From positions 1-64,000 of the forward strand of contig DATLUA010000046.1 in assembly GCA_035533295.1 (NCBI GenBank): a DNA stretch of 64,000 bases, in the 5' to 3' direction. The notes under the pieces are model-generated. The model searched no databases and was not told the origin of the DNA. It worked only from the letters and a program-made list of their open reading frames with translations. Made by a program: the position numbers and the translations under genes. Source of the stretch: JAGWJU01 sp035533295. Lineage in GTDB: Bacteria; Elusimicrobiota; Elusimicrobia; UBA1565; UBA9628. Position 1 is the first letter of the stretch. Each line of letters opens with the position of its first letter. This document shows positions 51,508-59,361 of the stretch, piece by piece.

Positions 51508-52866
51508 ATGAAGAAAACATTCGGTCGTATGACGACAGGAGCGGCCACCGTTCTGGTCGCCGCGTCGGGAATCTTTTTCGCTTTTGCGGCGCCGGTTAGG
51601 GCCGCCACGACGCAAAGCCAGCCCGAGCGCAGCATCGTGGTTTTTAATTCCGGCATCGCGGCCGCGGATCGCGTCAGCATCGCGCAGATGACCGGGGCCG
51701 CGGTGGTCCGGCAACTGCCGCTCATCGACGCCGTGGTGGTCGAGGCCCCGCACGGGCAGGTTCATGCCCTTCAAGCCAGCCTGCGCGGCATGCCCGGCGT
51801 TCTCCGGGTTGACGCCGATCCCAAGATCAACTGGCTCAAGGATGTCGCTCCCAATTTCGCGCAAATGCCGTTCAACGATATCAGCGTCAAGCCGCTGCGC
51901 AGCGCCCACCCCGTGGCGGTTCCCGGAGCGGTGAAGGAAGAGTCCGGTCCGTATCTGACCTGGGGCTTAAAACGCCTGAGCGTGCCCGCCGCATGGACCA
52001 AGACCGAGGGCAAGGGCGTCAAAGTGTGCGTCATCGACACGGGCATCGATTATAACCATCCCGATCTCAAGGACAACGTCAAGGGCGGATGGAACTTCAT
52101 CGCCAACAACGGTAATTTCATGGATGACGACGGGCACGGGACCCATGTCGCGGGCACCATCGCGGCCGAGGGCAAAGACGGCAACGTCATCGGCGTGGCG
52201 CCCGAGGCGTCACTTTACGGCGCCAAGGTCCTGGACGCCACAGGCTCCGGCACCTTCGACGACGTGGTGGCCGGCATGCAGTGGGCCGTTCAGAATCACA
52301 TGGACGTCGCCAGCATGTCCCTAGGCGCTTCCGTGGACAACCCGGACGTCAAGGCAGCGGTCGCGGCCATGGTCAAGGCCGGAGTCGTCCTGGTCGCGGC
52401 GGCCGGCAACGACGGCCCTCCGCAGAAGGGCTCCTCTTCCTCGGTGGATTACCCCGGAGCGTATTCGGGCGCCATCGCCGTGGCGGCCATGGATAGGAAC
52501 AACCAAGCGGCCGATTTTTCGAGCGCGGGCCCGCAGGTGGCTCTCATCGCTCCCGGCGTCGATGTGCTTTCTACGCTGCCGCCGTCAAACCAATCGGGCG
52601 GGGATATTCCGGCCGGCGGGACCGATCCCGACGGCTATTGCAAGACCTGCACCTTGGTGGGGCGCTTGGACGGAACGTCCATGGCGACGCCCCATGTTTC
52701 CGGATTGGCGGCCTTGGCCATCGCCGGCGCGCATGTGCACGGTTATCGCGCCGTCCGCGCCGCCCTGCTCAAAGCCGCGTCGCCCGTTGATGGCGTCGAC
52801 ACGCATCTTTACGGCGCCGGCGTCGTGAACGCGGCCCAACTCGTCCCGAATACCCGGAGGCCGTAG
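51508..52866 (+). CDS. Secreted subtilisin-like serine protease (S8)
   Basis: The 452-residue protein has a signal peptide (ending VRA, about residue 31) and a short inhibitor_I9-like propeptide (residues about 40-105: SIVVFNSGIAAADRVSI, then MPGVLRVDADPK). The catalytic triad is D177 in VIDTGIDYNHPDL, H210 in GHGTHVAGTIAA and S391 in GTSMATPHVSG. An N-containing oxyanion motif is in VAAAGNDGP. It should be a secreted or periplasmic protease that cuts its own propeptide. The DsbA-like gene follows. Confidence 0.93.
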   Translation: MKKTFGRMTTGAATVLVAASGIFFAFAAPVRAATTQSQPERSIVVFNSGIAAADRVSIAQMTGAAVVRQLPLIDAVVVEAPHGQVHALQASLRGMPGVLRVDADPKINWLKDVAPNFAQMPFNDISVKPLRSAHPVAVPGAVKEESGPYLTWGLKRLSVPAAWTKTEGKGVKVCVIDTGIDYNHPDLKDNVKGGWNFIANNGNFMDDDGHGTHVAGTIAAEGKDGNVIGVAPEASLYGAKVLDATGSGTFDDVVAGMQWAVQNHMDVASMSLGASVDNPDVKAAVAAMVKAGVVLVAAAGNDGPPQKGSSSSVDYPGAYSGAIAVAAMDRNNQAADFSSAGPQVALIAPGVDVLSTLPPSNQSGGDIPAGGTDPDGYCKTCTLVGRLDGTSMATPHVSGLAALAIAGAHVHGYRAVRAALLKAASPVDGVDTHLYGAGVVNAAQLVPNTRRP

Positions 52867-52931
52867 GTTCGGGACGTCCAAAACCAACTCGTTTCGGATG
52901 TTTTTGACGGTAGAAACGCTCGAATATATTG

Positions 52932-52937
52932 TAGAAT
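52932..52937 (+). promoter_or_regulatory. -10 box of the DsbA-MauE pair, leaderless-type
   Basis: TAGAAT ends 6 bases before the GTG at 52944. A TTGACG further up (52904-52909) is too far for this box but would fit TATTGT at 52927-52932. Confidence 0.35.
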
Positions 52938-52943
52938 CGGGCC

Positions 52944-53579
52944 GTGCCTCAAGGAGTGCGCAGGAGAGTCATTAGCGGCGCGGTTCTGGCCGCGGTTGCT
53001 GCCGTTGTGGTTTATGGGGTTCGCGGCTTTGGCGGGCAAACGTCCGAAAAAGCCCCTGCGTTCCGCGAAAAGGGCCCCGTCAACGCGCCGGTCGTCATCG
53101 CCGAATTCTCCGATTTCGAGTGTCCGGCCTGCCGCGCGGCCGAGCCCACCGTCCGGCAAATCCTCGCCCTTTACGGATCCCGGGTGCGCTTTATTTTTAA
53201 GCAGTTCCCTTTGGAAAAAATCCACCCCTGGGCCCTGCAAGCCGCGTTGGACGCGGAGTGCGTCGGACGCGCGGGCAAGTTCTGGCCGTATCATGACCTC
53301 CTTTATGATCACCAATCGGATTGGGTCGAGGCCCAGTCCCCGGCTGAAGAGCTGCTTAATTATGCCCGGAGGGTGGGCCTGGATCCCGCGAAGATTAAGG
53401 ACTGCGCGGCGGAGCCCGGCGCTTTGGCGTCCGTCAACGCGGATATCGCCGAGGGCAATAGCCGGTGGGTGGGGGCCACGCCCACCTTTTTCATCAATGG
53501 GAAGCGCTTCGTGGGCGTGGAGCAGTTGGCCGGCCTGGGCGTTCCGTGGATCGACCAAATATTAAAGGGGAAGAAATGA
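52944..53579 (+). CDS. DsbA-family thiol oxidoreductase
   Basis: The 211-residue protein has an N-terminal membrane anchor (residues 9-28), then a thioredoxin-4 type domain with the redox motif CPAC in FSDFECPACRAAEP and the cis-Pro stretch GATPTFFINGKRFVG. It would form or shuffle disulfides in the periplasm. The next gene is a MauE/DoxX-like membrane protein coupled by ATGA, so the two may work as a pair. Confidence 0.88.
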   Translation: MPQGVRRRVISGAVLAAVAAVVVYGVRGFGGQTSEKAPAFREKGPVNAPVVIAEFSDFECPACRAAEPTVRQILALYGSRVRFIFKQFPLEKIHPWALQAALDAECVGRAGKFWPYHDLLYDHQSDWVEAQSPAEELLNYARRVGLDPAKIKDCAAEPGALASVNADIAEGNSRWVGATPTFFINGKRFVGVEQLAGLGVPWIDQILKGKK

Positions 53580-54085
53580 CGCCGCCGGTCCGAAAAAAAC
53601 TGCCGGATGCCGTTCCCTCCTGGATGGGCCTTTTGAGCCGTCTGGCCGTGGGCGCGGTTCTCATCACGGCCGGAACCATGAAGGCGGCGGCTCCGGCGGC
53701 TGAGTTCGCGCTGGTCATCCAATATTACCGGCTTCCTTTCTTGTCGCTCAGCGCCATTCCCGGCTTAGCCGCCTTCCTGCCCTGGGTGGAGCTTGCGGTC
53801 GGCTGGTGCTTGGCCGCGGGCTATTTTACCCGGCAGGCCGCCCTAGCCTCTGGCTTATTGTTCCTCACGTTTCTTTGCGCGTTGGCCTCGGTGAAGCTGC
53901 GCGGCATTCCGCTTCCCAGTTGCGGCTGCTTCGGGGGCGCTTTCCACCCCACCATCACGGAGGGGCTCGTTCTTGATTCGTTCCTGTTCGGCCTGTCGCT
54001 TCTCGCGTACCGGGTCGGCGGCCTGAGCTTCAGCCTGGATAATTGGTGCGCGAGGCCGTCTTCGGGGACGCAGCCGAGGGGCTAA
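53576..54085 (+). CDS. MauE/DoxX-like membrane protein
   Basis: From ATG 53576 the 169-residue protein has four membrane helices. It has the conserved L-x-A-G-T-M-K region near residue 30 and a PSCGCFGG motif in the last loop, as in MauE and related redox membrane proteins that serve DsbA-like partners. The C-terminus (NWCARPSSGTQPRG) extends past the last helix. The tail ends 2 bases before the response regulator ATG. Confidence 0.8.
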   Translation: MTPPVRKKLPDAVPSWMGLLSRLAVGAVLITAGTMKAAAPAAEFALVIQYYRLPFLSLSAIPGLAAFLPWVELAVGWCLAAGYFTRQAALASGLLFLTFLCALASVKLRGIPLPSCGCFGGAFHPTITEGLVLDSFLFGLSLLAYRVGGLSFSLDNWCARPSSGTQPRG

Positions 54086-54087
54086 TC

Positions 54088-54483
54088 ATGGCGGACAAAA
54101 AAATCATCCTTGCCGTTGACGACGACGCGTCCATGTGCGAATTTTACGAGCAGGGGCTCGCCTCCCTCGGTTACGAGGTTTTTTGCGCCTCGAATGCAAA
54201 GAAGGCCAAGGAATATGTCGCGTCGCGGCGGCCGGACCTCATCTTGATGGACGTCATGATGCCGGATCAAGACGGAATCAGCCTGACGCGGGAGTTCCGC
54301 TCCAATTCCAAGATTTCGGACGTCCCGATCATCGTGGTCAGCGGCCTGGCCGACGCCGGGACCCTTAACGACGCGCTCATCTTCGGGGCGGTCGACTACG
54401 TCGTCAAACCCATCGACGTCGATTCTCTGAAGCTCAAGATTGAGCGGGCCTTCGCGGCCATGGAGCGCCGGAAGAAAAAATAG
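54088..54483 (+). CDS. Single-domain response regulator
   Basis: From ATG 54088 the 131-residue protein is a CheY-like receiver: acidic pocket AVDDD, phosphorylation site D in LILMDVMMPDQDG, then VVSG and the Lys in DYVVKPID. There is no output domain. It lies just downstream of the MauE-like gene and upstream of the PAS-GGDEF gene. Confidence 0.92.
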   Translation: MADKKIILAVDDDASMCEFYEQGLASLGYEVFCASNAKKAKEYVASRRPDLILMDVMMPDQDGISLTREFRSNSKISDVPIIVVSGLADAGTLNDALIFGAVDYVVKPIDVDSLKLKIERAFAAMERRKKK

Positions 54484-54543
54484 GTCCAAGGGCCCATCCC
54501 CTGGATAGGCCTAAGGACATTGGTCGGGCGGGCGCGCGTAGGC

Positions 54544-54549
54544 TAAACT
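54544..54549 (+). promoter_or_regulatory. -10 box within a dyad upstream of the PAS-GGDEF gene
   Basis: TAAACT sits inside the dyad GGCTA-AAC-TAGCC (54541-54553), directly before GTG 54554 and ATG 54557. The dyad could be an operator. Confidence 0.3.
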
Positions 54550-54556
54550 AGCCGTG

Positions 54557-55444
54557 ATGAACAAGGAAGCGCCGGATTACGTGGGCGCCAGGGATTACCT
54601 GGAGACCATCGTCAGTTCCACCACGGACGCCATCTGCACGACCGACATGCGCGGACGCTTCGTTTACGTGAGCCCGGGCGCCGAGCGGATGTTCGGAGTC
54701 AAAAGCGGAGAGTTGGTGGGGCGCTACGCGCGCAGCTATTACGCCGCCGGGATGGAGGAAGCGCAAAGAATCATGCGCCTGCTGCGCCGCCAAGAGCGCA
54801 TCCAGAACTGCGAGACCGTTTTCAAGACCCCCAATGGCCGCCGCATCCACGTCATCATGTCCGTCTCCTTGCTGCGCGACAAGACCGGGCGCATCATCGG
54901 CACTTTGGGAATCTCCAAGGACATCACTCAGCGGGTGGATTTGGAGCGCAGGTTGAAGCAGCTTTCCGTCACGGACAGCCTGACCGGCCTTTACAACCAG
55001 CGGTTTTTCCGGGAGCGCATCATGCAGGAAATCAGCCGGGCCCGGCGCCAGCGGCAGAAGCTCTGCCTTCTGCTCATGGACTTGGACGGGTTCAAGGCGA
55101 TCAACGATCAATGCGGGCATCTGGCCGGGGACAGGCTGCTCAAGACCTTCGCCGCCTTCATCCAGCAGTCCGTCCGCAAGGACGTGGACGCGGCGTTCCG
55201 CTACGGCGGAGACGAGTTTATCGCGCTGCTTCCGGGCTTGTCCGAGAAGCGGGCGCGCGCCATCGCGGAGCGTATCGCGGCCTGCGCCGGGAAAACGGGC
55301 CGGGAGGCGCTGCGGTTTAGCTACGGCGTGGCCTCCTTGTCCGCGGAGATGGGCCCCAAGGATTTGCTGGAGCGCGCCGACCGCCGAATGTACCGCATGA
55401 AGTCCGCCCGCAAATCCAAAGCCGCCGCGTGCCGGACGCAATAG
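54557..55444 (+). CDS. PAS-GGDEF diguanylate cyclase
   Basis: The 295-residue protein has a PAS domain (residues about 10-130) and a GGDEF domain with the intact signature RYGGDEF and the start SVTDSLTGLYNQRFF. It should make cyclic di-GMP in response to a signal sensed by the PAS domain. No I-site R-x-x-D is clear five residues before the signature. GTG 54554 is an alternative start. It is soluble, with no membrane helix. Confidence 0.92.
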   Translation: MNKEAPDYVGARDYLETIVSSTTDAICTTDMRGRFVYVSPGAERMFGVKSGELVGRYARSYYAAGMEEAQRIMRLLRRQERIQNCETVFKTPNGRRIHVIMSVSLLRDKTGRIIGTLGISKDITQRVDLERRLKQLSVTDSLTGLYNQRFFRERIMQEISRARRQRQKLCLLLMDLDGFKAINDQCGHLAGDRLLKTFAAFIQQSVRKDVDAAFRYGGDEFIALLPGLSEKRARAIAERIAACAGKTGREALRFSYGVASLSAEMGPKDLLERADRRMYRMKSARKSKAAACRTQ

Positions 55445-55489
55445 CGCCGCCCTCCGTCGGAAACGCAGACATCTCCCGATCAAGTCATG

Positions 55490-55509
55490 TATAATGGGGA
55501 ATCTTCCCC
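55490..55509 (+). promoter_or_regulatory. TATAAT box followed by a perfect dyad ending at the start codon
   Basis: TATAAT (55490-55495) is followed directly by GGGGAA-TC-TTCCCC (55496-55509), and the ATG begins at 55510. Transcription should start inside the dyad, so it is a candidate repressor site or a hairpin masking the start. Confidence 0.5.
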
Positions 55510-55887
55510 ATGGCCAAGGTCTTGATCGTAGATGACGATTTTGAAATCGTCGGCCTTTTGACCGAAATTCTGAACCGCGAGGGACACCAAGTCGAGGCCG
55601 CGTACGAACCCGCCGAGGGAATGCGCAAGGTGCGGACGCTGCAGCCGGATTTGGTCATCATGGACTATCATATGCCCGGAATGACCGGCGCTCACCTCTA
55701 CGAATCCCTGCGGCGCAATCCCAGCAGCCAGGAGACGCCGATCCTGTTTTTAAGCGGGGAGGCCGCTCCGGAGCAGATACTGGGGGAAATCGCGGACTCC
55801 CGAGCCTCCCGATTTTTATCCAAGCCGGTCAAGCTTGCGGAGTTCCGCCGCGTGGTGGCCGAATTGATAGGAGGCAAAGATGTCTAA
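55510..55887 (+). CDS. Single-domain response regulator
   Basis: The 125-residue protein is a receiver: IVDDDFEIV, phosphorylation site D in LVIMDYHMPGMTG, FLSGEA and the Lys in FLSKPVK. No output domain is present. It overlaps the gpmA start by 8 bases. Its proximity to the diguanylate cyclase gene suggests a shared signalling theme, not proof of one. Confidence 0.92.
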   Translation: MAKVLIVDDDFEIVGLLTEILNREGHQVEAAYEPAEGMRKVRTLQPDLVIMDYHMPGMTGAHLYESLRRNPSSQETPILFLSGEAAPEQILGEIADSRASRFLSKPVKLAEFRRVVAELIGGKDV

Positions 55888-56488
55888 GCTCGTCTTGTTG
55901 CGCCACGGCCAGTCCCAATGGAACCTGGAAAACCGCTTTACCGGCTGGGTGGATGTCCCCATTACGTCCAAGGGCGAGGAAGAGGCGCATGCCGCGGGCG
56001 CGGCCTTGCGGGGGGAGCAATTTTCGGCAGCGTTTACGTCGGCTCTTCTGCGAGCCCATCAGACGCTCGATATCATACTTCAAGAAATGGGAAACCCCGC
56101 CATTCCTATTTTTAAGGATAAGGCTCTCAACGAACGCCATTACGGCGATCTTCAGGGGCTTGATAAGGCTGAAACGGCGAAGAAATACGGCGATGCGCAG
56201 GTTCACCTTTGGAGGCGCTCTTACGATGTCCGGCCTCCTGGCGGCGAAAGCCTCAAGGATACCGCGGAGAGGGTCATGCCCTATTACCACGCCAAGATTC
56301 TTCCTCCGCTTAAGGAGGGTAAGAACGTTCTGGTCTGCGCCCACGGCAATAGTTTGCGGGCGCTGGTGATGGAATTGGAGGGTATCGGCCCCGAGACGAT
56401 TCCCGGCGTCAATGTAGACACGTGCCGCCCGCTCTCTTATGAGATGGACGCCAGTGGCCGCGCGCTTAACCACGCGCTGGCGGCTTGA
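55880..56488 (+). CDS. gpmA: 2,3-bisphosphoglycerate-dependent phosphoglycerate mutase
   Basis: The 202-residue protein has the RHG motif VLLRHGQSQWNLENRFTGW, NERHYGDLQGL and the later catalytic His in VCAHGNSLRALV. It interconverts 3- and 2-phosphoglycerate in glycolysis. It is slightly shorter than E. coli GpmA (about 250) but has the full core. GGAGGC is its ribosome site, inside the response regulator end. Confidence 0.92.
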   Translation: MSKLVLLRHGQSQWNLENRFTGWVDVPITSKGEEEAHAAGAALRGEQFSAAFTSALLRAHQTLDIILQEMGNPAIPIFKDKALNERHYGDLQGLDKAETAKKYGDAQVHLWRRSYDVRPPGGESLKDTAERVMPYYHAKILPPLKEGKNVLVCAHGNSLRALVMELEGIGPETIPGVNVDTCRPLSYEMDASGRALNHALAA

Positions 56489-56518
56489 GGGCAGGCGACG
56501 CGCCCAATTTCCTGATTT

Positions 56519-56527
56519 TGCTATAAT
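56519..56527 (+). promoter_or_regulatory. Extended -10 element of pal-cpoB-tolB
   Basis: TGCTATAAT is a perfect extended -10. Transcription should start near 56534, at the ATG of a short reading that ends just before pal. Confidence 0.55.
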
Positions 56528-56534
56528 TGAGCCG

Positions 56535-56570
56535 ATGGATGAGGTCGTCGCAAATTACGGAGGCGTTTAA
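56535..56570 (+). other. Eleven-codon upstream reading before pal
   Basis: ATG 56535 opens MDEVVANYGGV, with its stop at 56568-56570. The GGAGG ribosome site of pal (56559-56563) lies within it. If translated from the leaderless end it could couple translation to pal. It may be chance. Confidence 0.25.
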
Positions 56571-56576
56571 ACACAC

Positions 56577-57206
56577 ATGAACATTAAGAATTTTTTCGTC
56601 CGTGAATGGTCTGGGACGATTGCGGCCGGCGCAGTCTTGGTTTTTGCGGCTTGCACGCCCAATCAGGTGAAAATGACTCCGCCCGTCCAGGCGCCGTCTG
56701 TGGCGGTCTCCACCGTTCCCGCGGTCAACGTGGCCGAGGCTAACTTGCGCACGGGTGCCTTCACCGCGATTCCCGAGGTGAAGACGGTCTACTTCGATTT
56801 CAATAAGGCCGACTTGACCCAGACGGCGCGGGGGATTCTTCGCGCCAATGCGGCTTATTTGAAGCAGCACCCCGAGTTGGACGCGCGCGTGGCCGGATAT
56901 TGCGATGAGCGCGGCACGGTGGAATATAATTTAGCTTTGGGCCAGCGCCGCGCGAAGGCCGTGCGCGACTATTACATCCTTCTGGGCGTCGGCGGCGGGC
57001 GCATCGCGACGATTTCCTACGGGAAAGAGGACCCGGTCTGCCTTGAGCACGCCGAGGCGTGCTGGGCGCAAAACCGCCGCGCCGAAACGGGGGTCCGCGC
57101 GAACGAGTCCGCCGCTTCCGCCGCGCCCACGCCGGCGGCGGCCCCGATTGCGGCTCCGCCCGCGACCACGTCTGCGCCGGCCCCCGCTTCTCCTTCCGGC
57201 CAATAG
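56577..57206 (+). CDS. pal: Peptidoglycan-associated lipoprotein Pal
   Basis: The 209-residue lipoprotein has a signal peptide and a lipobox with C26 (FAACTPN). A linker leads to an OmpA-like domain (VYFDFNKADLTQTARGIL, GYCDERGTVEYNLALGQRRA and SYGKEDPVC). The domain binds peptidoglycan and links it to the outer membrane. A Pro/Ala-rich tail of about 40 residues follows, which is unusual. Gene order is pal-cpoB-tolB; tolQRA is not in the window. Confidence 0.92.
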   Translation: MNIKNFFVREWSGTIAAGAVLVFAACTPNQVKMTPPVQAPSVAVSTVPAVNVAEANLRTGAFTAIPEVKTVYFDFNKADLTQTARGILRANAAYLKQHPELDARVAGYCDERGTVEYNLALGQRRAKAVRDYYILLGVGGGRIATISYGKEDPVCLEHAEACWAQNRRAETGVRANESAASAAPTPAAAPIAAPPATTSAPAPASPSGQ

Positions 57207-57231
57207 GTCTTCGGAGACCTAAGGCGCGAGC

Positions 57232-58035
57232 ATGAGGCGCGGATTCTTCCTTGTCGCACTTGTCGTGGCGCTTTCCGGCTGCGTCGCCACCCAGAACGAC
57301 GTTCTGGACTTGGAGAATCAAACCGCGAGCCTGCGCGTCCAGCTTCAGGACTTGCAGCAGACGATTTCCTCCATGCAGGCCAACCAGGCGGACTTGTCCA
57401 CCCAGATGGGCCAGCTTCACGACACGCTTTCCGCCTTCACCGACGCGATCAACTCCTATCAGACGGACATGGGCCGGCTCTCATCGAAGATAGACGATTT
57501 GAGCGCGGCCATTTCCAGCCGGGTCGAATCCATCGGCACGCAGTTGACCAAGGCGCAGGCGGAAAGCTTGGCCCAGGCCAAGGCCGACTTGGCCAAGCAG
57601 GCGCAGGCGGTGCTCAACTCTCCCACCGAGCTTTTCAATCAAGCCGATATCCGTTTGAGCATGCAGGATTACGGCCTGGCGGCGGAAGGTTTCTCTCAAT
57701 ACGCGCAAAAATTCCCGCAAGGCGCGCTCATCGATGTCGCGACCTATAAATTAGGGCAGGCGTACTTCGGTGAGGGAAATTGGAATGACGCCGGTCGACA
57801 GTTCGCTATTGTCCTGGAAAAGTACCCCAAAAGCACTATGGTCGCCTCCTCGCGGCTCATGTATGCCTTGTCTTTGCTGCGTATCGGCGGGAAGACCGAT
57901 GAGGCGAAAAAATATCTGGAGTCCATTCCTAACGATTTCCCCGGCACGCCCGAGGCTCGCCGCGCGGAACTTGAGCTGCGGGAGCTTTCGCGGCATCGGC
58001 ATCATAAGACCCACCGGGCCAAGAAGGCCGGATGA
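57232..58035 (+). CDS. cpoB: CpoB/YbgF-like lipoprotein
   Basis: The 267-residue protein has a lipobox (LSGC, C17). A coiled-coil part follows (residues 22-110) and then TPR-like repeats (LFNQADIRLSMQDYGLAAEG; YKLGQAYFGEGNWNDAG; and a third). CpoB coordinates outer-membrane constriction with wall synthesis during division through TolA and PBP1B in E. coli. Unlike E. coli CpoB it has a lipobox. The stop overlaps tolB (ATGA). Confidence 0.85.
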   Translation: MRRGFFLVALVVALSGCVATQNDVLDLENQTASLRVQLQDLQQTISSMQANQADLSTQMGQLHDTLSAFTDAINSYQTDMGRLSSKIDDLSAAISSRVESIGTQLTKAQAESLAQAKADLAKQAQAVLNSPTELFNQADIRLSMQDYGLAAEGFSQYAQKFPQGALIDVATYKLGQAYFGEGNWNDAGRQFAIVLEKYPKSTMVASSRLMYALSLLRIGGKTDEAKKYLESIPNDFPGTPEARRAELELRELSRHRHHKTHRAKKAG

Positions 58036-59345
58036 TCCGGCGGATATGGGCGAAGGGCCGCGCGCCGCTGGTTTTCGCCGGCCTTTTGGCGGTGGTTCCT
58101 CCCTCTTCCGCTCGAGCTGATGTTTACATGCAGGTCGGCGGAGCGTCGCAGGCCGCGCCCGCGATTGCTTTGGCCGTGCCCCCTTTCATCGCGGGCGCCC
58201 CGTATGACGCGGATTCGGCCAAGGCCGCCAGAACCATCGAGGGCGTGGTCGTGGACGACCTGTTGTTCTCCCGCTATTTTAAAATCATGCAGGACGGCGC
58301 GCACTGGACCGGCTCGAATCTGACCGCGGCGGTTTCAGATTGGCAAACGCGCGGCGCGGCTTGGCTTTTGACCGCCCAGGCTTCCGCGGTCAAATCCGAG
58401 ATATCCGTCATGGTCCAGCTGATCAACATGCAGTCCGGGAACGTGGAGTTTTCCAGGGTCTACCGCCAGGAGGCGGCTTACAAGCGTTCCTTGGCGCACA
58501 AGATTTCAGACGACGTCGTTCACGACCTCACGGGAAAAAAAGGCATCGCGGAGAGCGAAATCGCTTTTTCCAACGACAGCACGGGGCATAAAGAAATTTA
58601 TCTCATGGATTACGACGGCGCGAACTTGCGGCGCATGACCTGGGACCGTTCCATCTGCCTGCTGCCCCGTTTTTCGCCGGACAAGTCGCTTCTGGTCTTC
58701 ACCAGCTATCGCGACGGCAACCCGGACCTCTTCGGCATCAACTTGGCCACGGGGCGGCGCGAGGTTGTTTCCAACGCCCAGGGCCTGAACGTGGCGGGCG
58801 GATTTTCCCCGGACGGGGCCAAGCTTCTGCTGACCATGTCCCGTGAAAGGACGCCCAGTATTTACCTAAAAAACTTGACCGACGGCTCTCTGACCCGGCT
58901 CACGGAAAACTTCGGGACGGACAGCTCTCCGACTTTTTCTCCGGACGGCGCGCAGGTGGCCTTCGTCTCGGATGTCTCGGGCAATCCGGAAATTTACCTG
59001 ATGGACACGACGACTCTTTCCGCCACGCGCATCACCAGCCTGGCGTGGTGCGACTCTCCGGCTTGGTCCCCGACCGGCGCCTGGATCGCGTTTGCCGGCC
59101 GCGCCAACGCCGGAGACAACTTGGATATTTTCCTGGTGGACGTGACCGGGACGCAGATTCGACGGCTGACCAACGGCGAGGGGGCCAACGAGGACCCGCG
59201 CTGGTCCCCGGACGGGCGATTTATCGTATTCTCCTCGACTCGGAACGGCCGCAGCCAGATATTCATGATGGACGCGGACGGCTCGGCGCCGCACGTCGTC
59301 GCAGACATCCCGGGCAACAGCATCACGCCGGCCTGGTCGAATTAA
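58032..59345 (+). CDS. tolB: Tol-Pal system protein TolB
   Basis: The 437-residue protein has a signal peptide (ending ARA), the N-terminal TolB domain (residues about 35-165: LAVPPFIAG, VVVDDLLFSRYFKI) and a six-bladed beta-propeller with repeats such as PRFSPDKSLLVFTSYRDGNP, GGFSPDGAKLLLTMS, PTFSPDGAQVAFVSD and PRWSPDGRFIVFSS. TolB binds Pal in the periplasm. It converges with the histidine kinase gene. Confidence 0.95.
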   Translation: MIRRIWAKGRAPLVFAGLLAVVPPSSARADVYMQVGGASQAAPAIALAVPPFIAGAPYDADSAKAARTIEGVVVDDLLFSRYFKIMQDGAHWTGSNLTAAVSDWQTRGAAWLLTAQASAVKSEISVMVQLINMQSGNVEFSRVYRQEAAYKRSLAHKISDDVVHDLTGKKGIAESEIAFSNDSTGHKEIYLMDYDGANLRRMTWDRSICLLPRFSPDKSLLVFTSYRDGNPDLFGINLATGRREVVSNAQGLNVAGGFSPDGAKLLLTMSRERTPSIYLKNLTDGSLTRLTENFGTDSSPTFSPDGAQVAFVSDVSGNPEIYLMDTTTLSATRITSLAWCDSPAWSPTGAWIAFAGRANAGDNLDIFLVDVTGTQIRRLTNGEGANEDPRWSPDGRFIVFSSTRNGRSQIFMMDADGSAPHVVADIPGNSITPAWSN

Positions 59346-59361
59346 ATAAGCGCAATCCGGC

